From: Erysipelotrichaceae bacterium
GTDB taxonomy: Bacteria; Bacillota_I; Bacilli_A; Erysipelotrichales; Erysipelotrichaceae
Length of the DNA: 5,955 nucleotides
Direction of reading: 5' to 3'
Assembly (NCBI GenBank): GCA_024684175.1
Contig: JAIKXJ010000006.1
Location: 1 to 5,955, forward strand
The notes under the pieces are model-generated. The model did no database searches. It was given only the letters and a program-made list of their open reading frames with translations, and was not told where the DNA came from. A program made the position numbers and the translations under genes. Below, piece by piece: positions 5,753 through 5,955 of this stretch. How positions within the stretch are numbered: the stretch's first letter is position 1; every line of letters begins with the position of its first letter.

Positions 5753-5955
5753 GTTATATTGTCAGCGGCCATGGTCGCTTTGCATCAGGCATTACCGCAG
5801 CTTTGGAGCTCATCATGGGCAAGCAGGAAAATTACGTAGCCGTCGATTTCCCGGAAGGCGATGGAAAAACGCAGATCGAAGCCCATATGCATGAAGCAAT
5901 CGGGCAGTTGAAGGATTGCGAAGGCATCGTCATTTTCTGCGATCTTTTAAGCGGA
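5746..5955 (+). CDS. PTS mannose-family EIIA subunit (partial, cut by window edge)
   Basis: The first 70 codons are present and open to the right edge. The start ILE-VAL-SER-GLY-HIS (YIVSGHGRFASG, 4-15) is the EIIA-man phosphorylation-site pattern, with His9 as the residue that takes phosphate from HPr. ALELIMGK (19-26) and IVIFCDLLSG (61-70), which leads into the usual GGTP-like loop, also match. EIIA would pass phosphate to EIIB, completing the C-D-B set upstream. It overlaps the HAD gene by 7 bp, and AAAGGA near 5730-5735 can serve as Shine-Dalgarno. EIIA-man domains are about 130-140 residues, so roughly half is seen. A fused extra domain to the right cannot be excluded. Confidence 0.9.
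   Translation, partial: MLGYIVSGHGRFASGITAALELIMGKQENYVAVDFPEGDGKTQIEAHMHEAIGQLKDCEGIVIFCDLLSG

Noticed and set aside
1..5955. CRISPR array, tRNA, rRNA, insertion sequence or phage attachment site
   Set aside because: No regularly spaced repeat with unique spacers, no cloverleaf, no transposase motif and no long terminal inverted repeat was seen. The only repeats are the short TGGTATA boxes.

Overview
The window looks like a chromosomal carbohydrate-uptake locus from a Firmicute. The AGGAGG-type ribosome binding sites, a GntR/UTRA regulator, a mannose-family PTS and a small gene with a double-glycine-like leader all fit that group. A gut Erysipelotrichia- or Lachnospiraceae-like host is my guess, but the sequence does not fix the taxon. 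The tetranucleotide GATC is strikingly common: about 108 copies by hand count, against roughly 23 expected.

Left end (1-519). One small gene reads leftward (60-347). It encodes a 95-residue, cysteine-free acidic protein with an N-terminal leader resembling those cut by double-glycine peptidases. A 172-bp divergent spacer separates it from the regulators.

Regulators (520-1774). Two overlapping genes read rightward. The first encodes a stand-alone UTRA ligand-binding domain with no DNA-binding part. The second encodes a complete GntR/HutC-type repressor (winged HTH plus UTRA). A near-palindrome and a clear intrinsic terminator follow.

Control region (1775-1937). The motif TGGTATA or a close variant occurs six times here and twice more in front of the regulator pair. 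A perfect inverted pair (1895-1913) lies just downstream of a plausible extended -10 promoter. This is the likely operator array of the regulator, so one regulator probably controls both its own operon and the PTS operon.

PTS operon (1938 to beyond the right edge). The order is EIIC, EIID, EIIB, a double-SIS sugar-phosphate enzyme, a HAD-family phosphatase-like protein, and the first 70 codons of EIIA. Genes are separated by at most 9 bp or overlap by 4-7 bp, so this is one transcription and translation unit. The transporter would import and phosphorylate a sugar or sugar-amine, and the SIS protein would process it, as a deglycase, isomerase or deaminase related to the GlmS isomerase domain. 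The HAD protein would dephosphorylate or otherwise act on a product. The closest described parallels are the fructoselysine/glucoselysine (frl, gfr) and amino-sugar systems, but the substrate cannot be read from this window.

I did not find a wholly new system. The most distinctive elements are the HTH-less UTRA partner, the helically phased operator array, and the orphan leader-bearing small protein.
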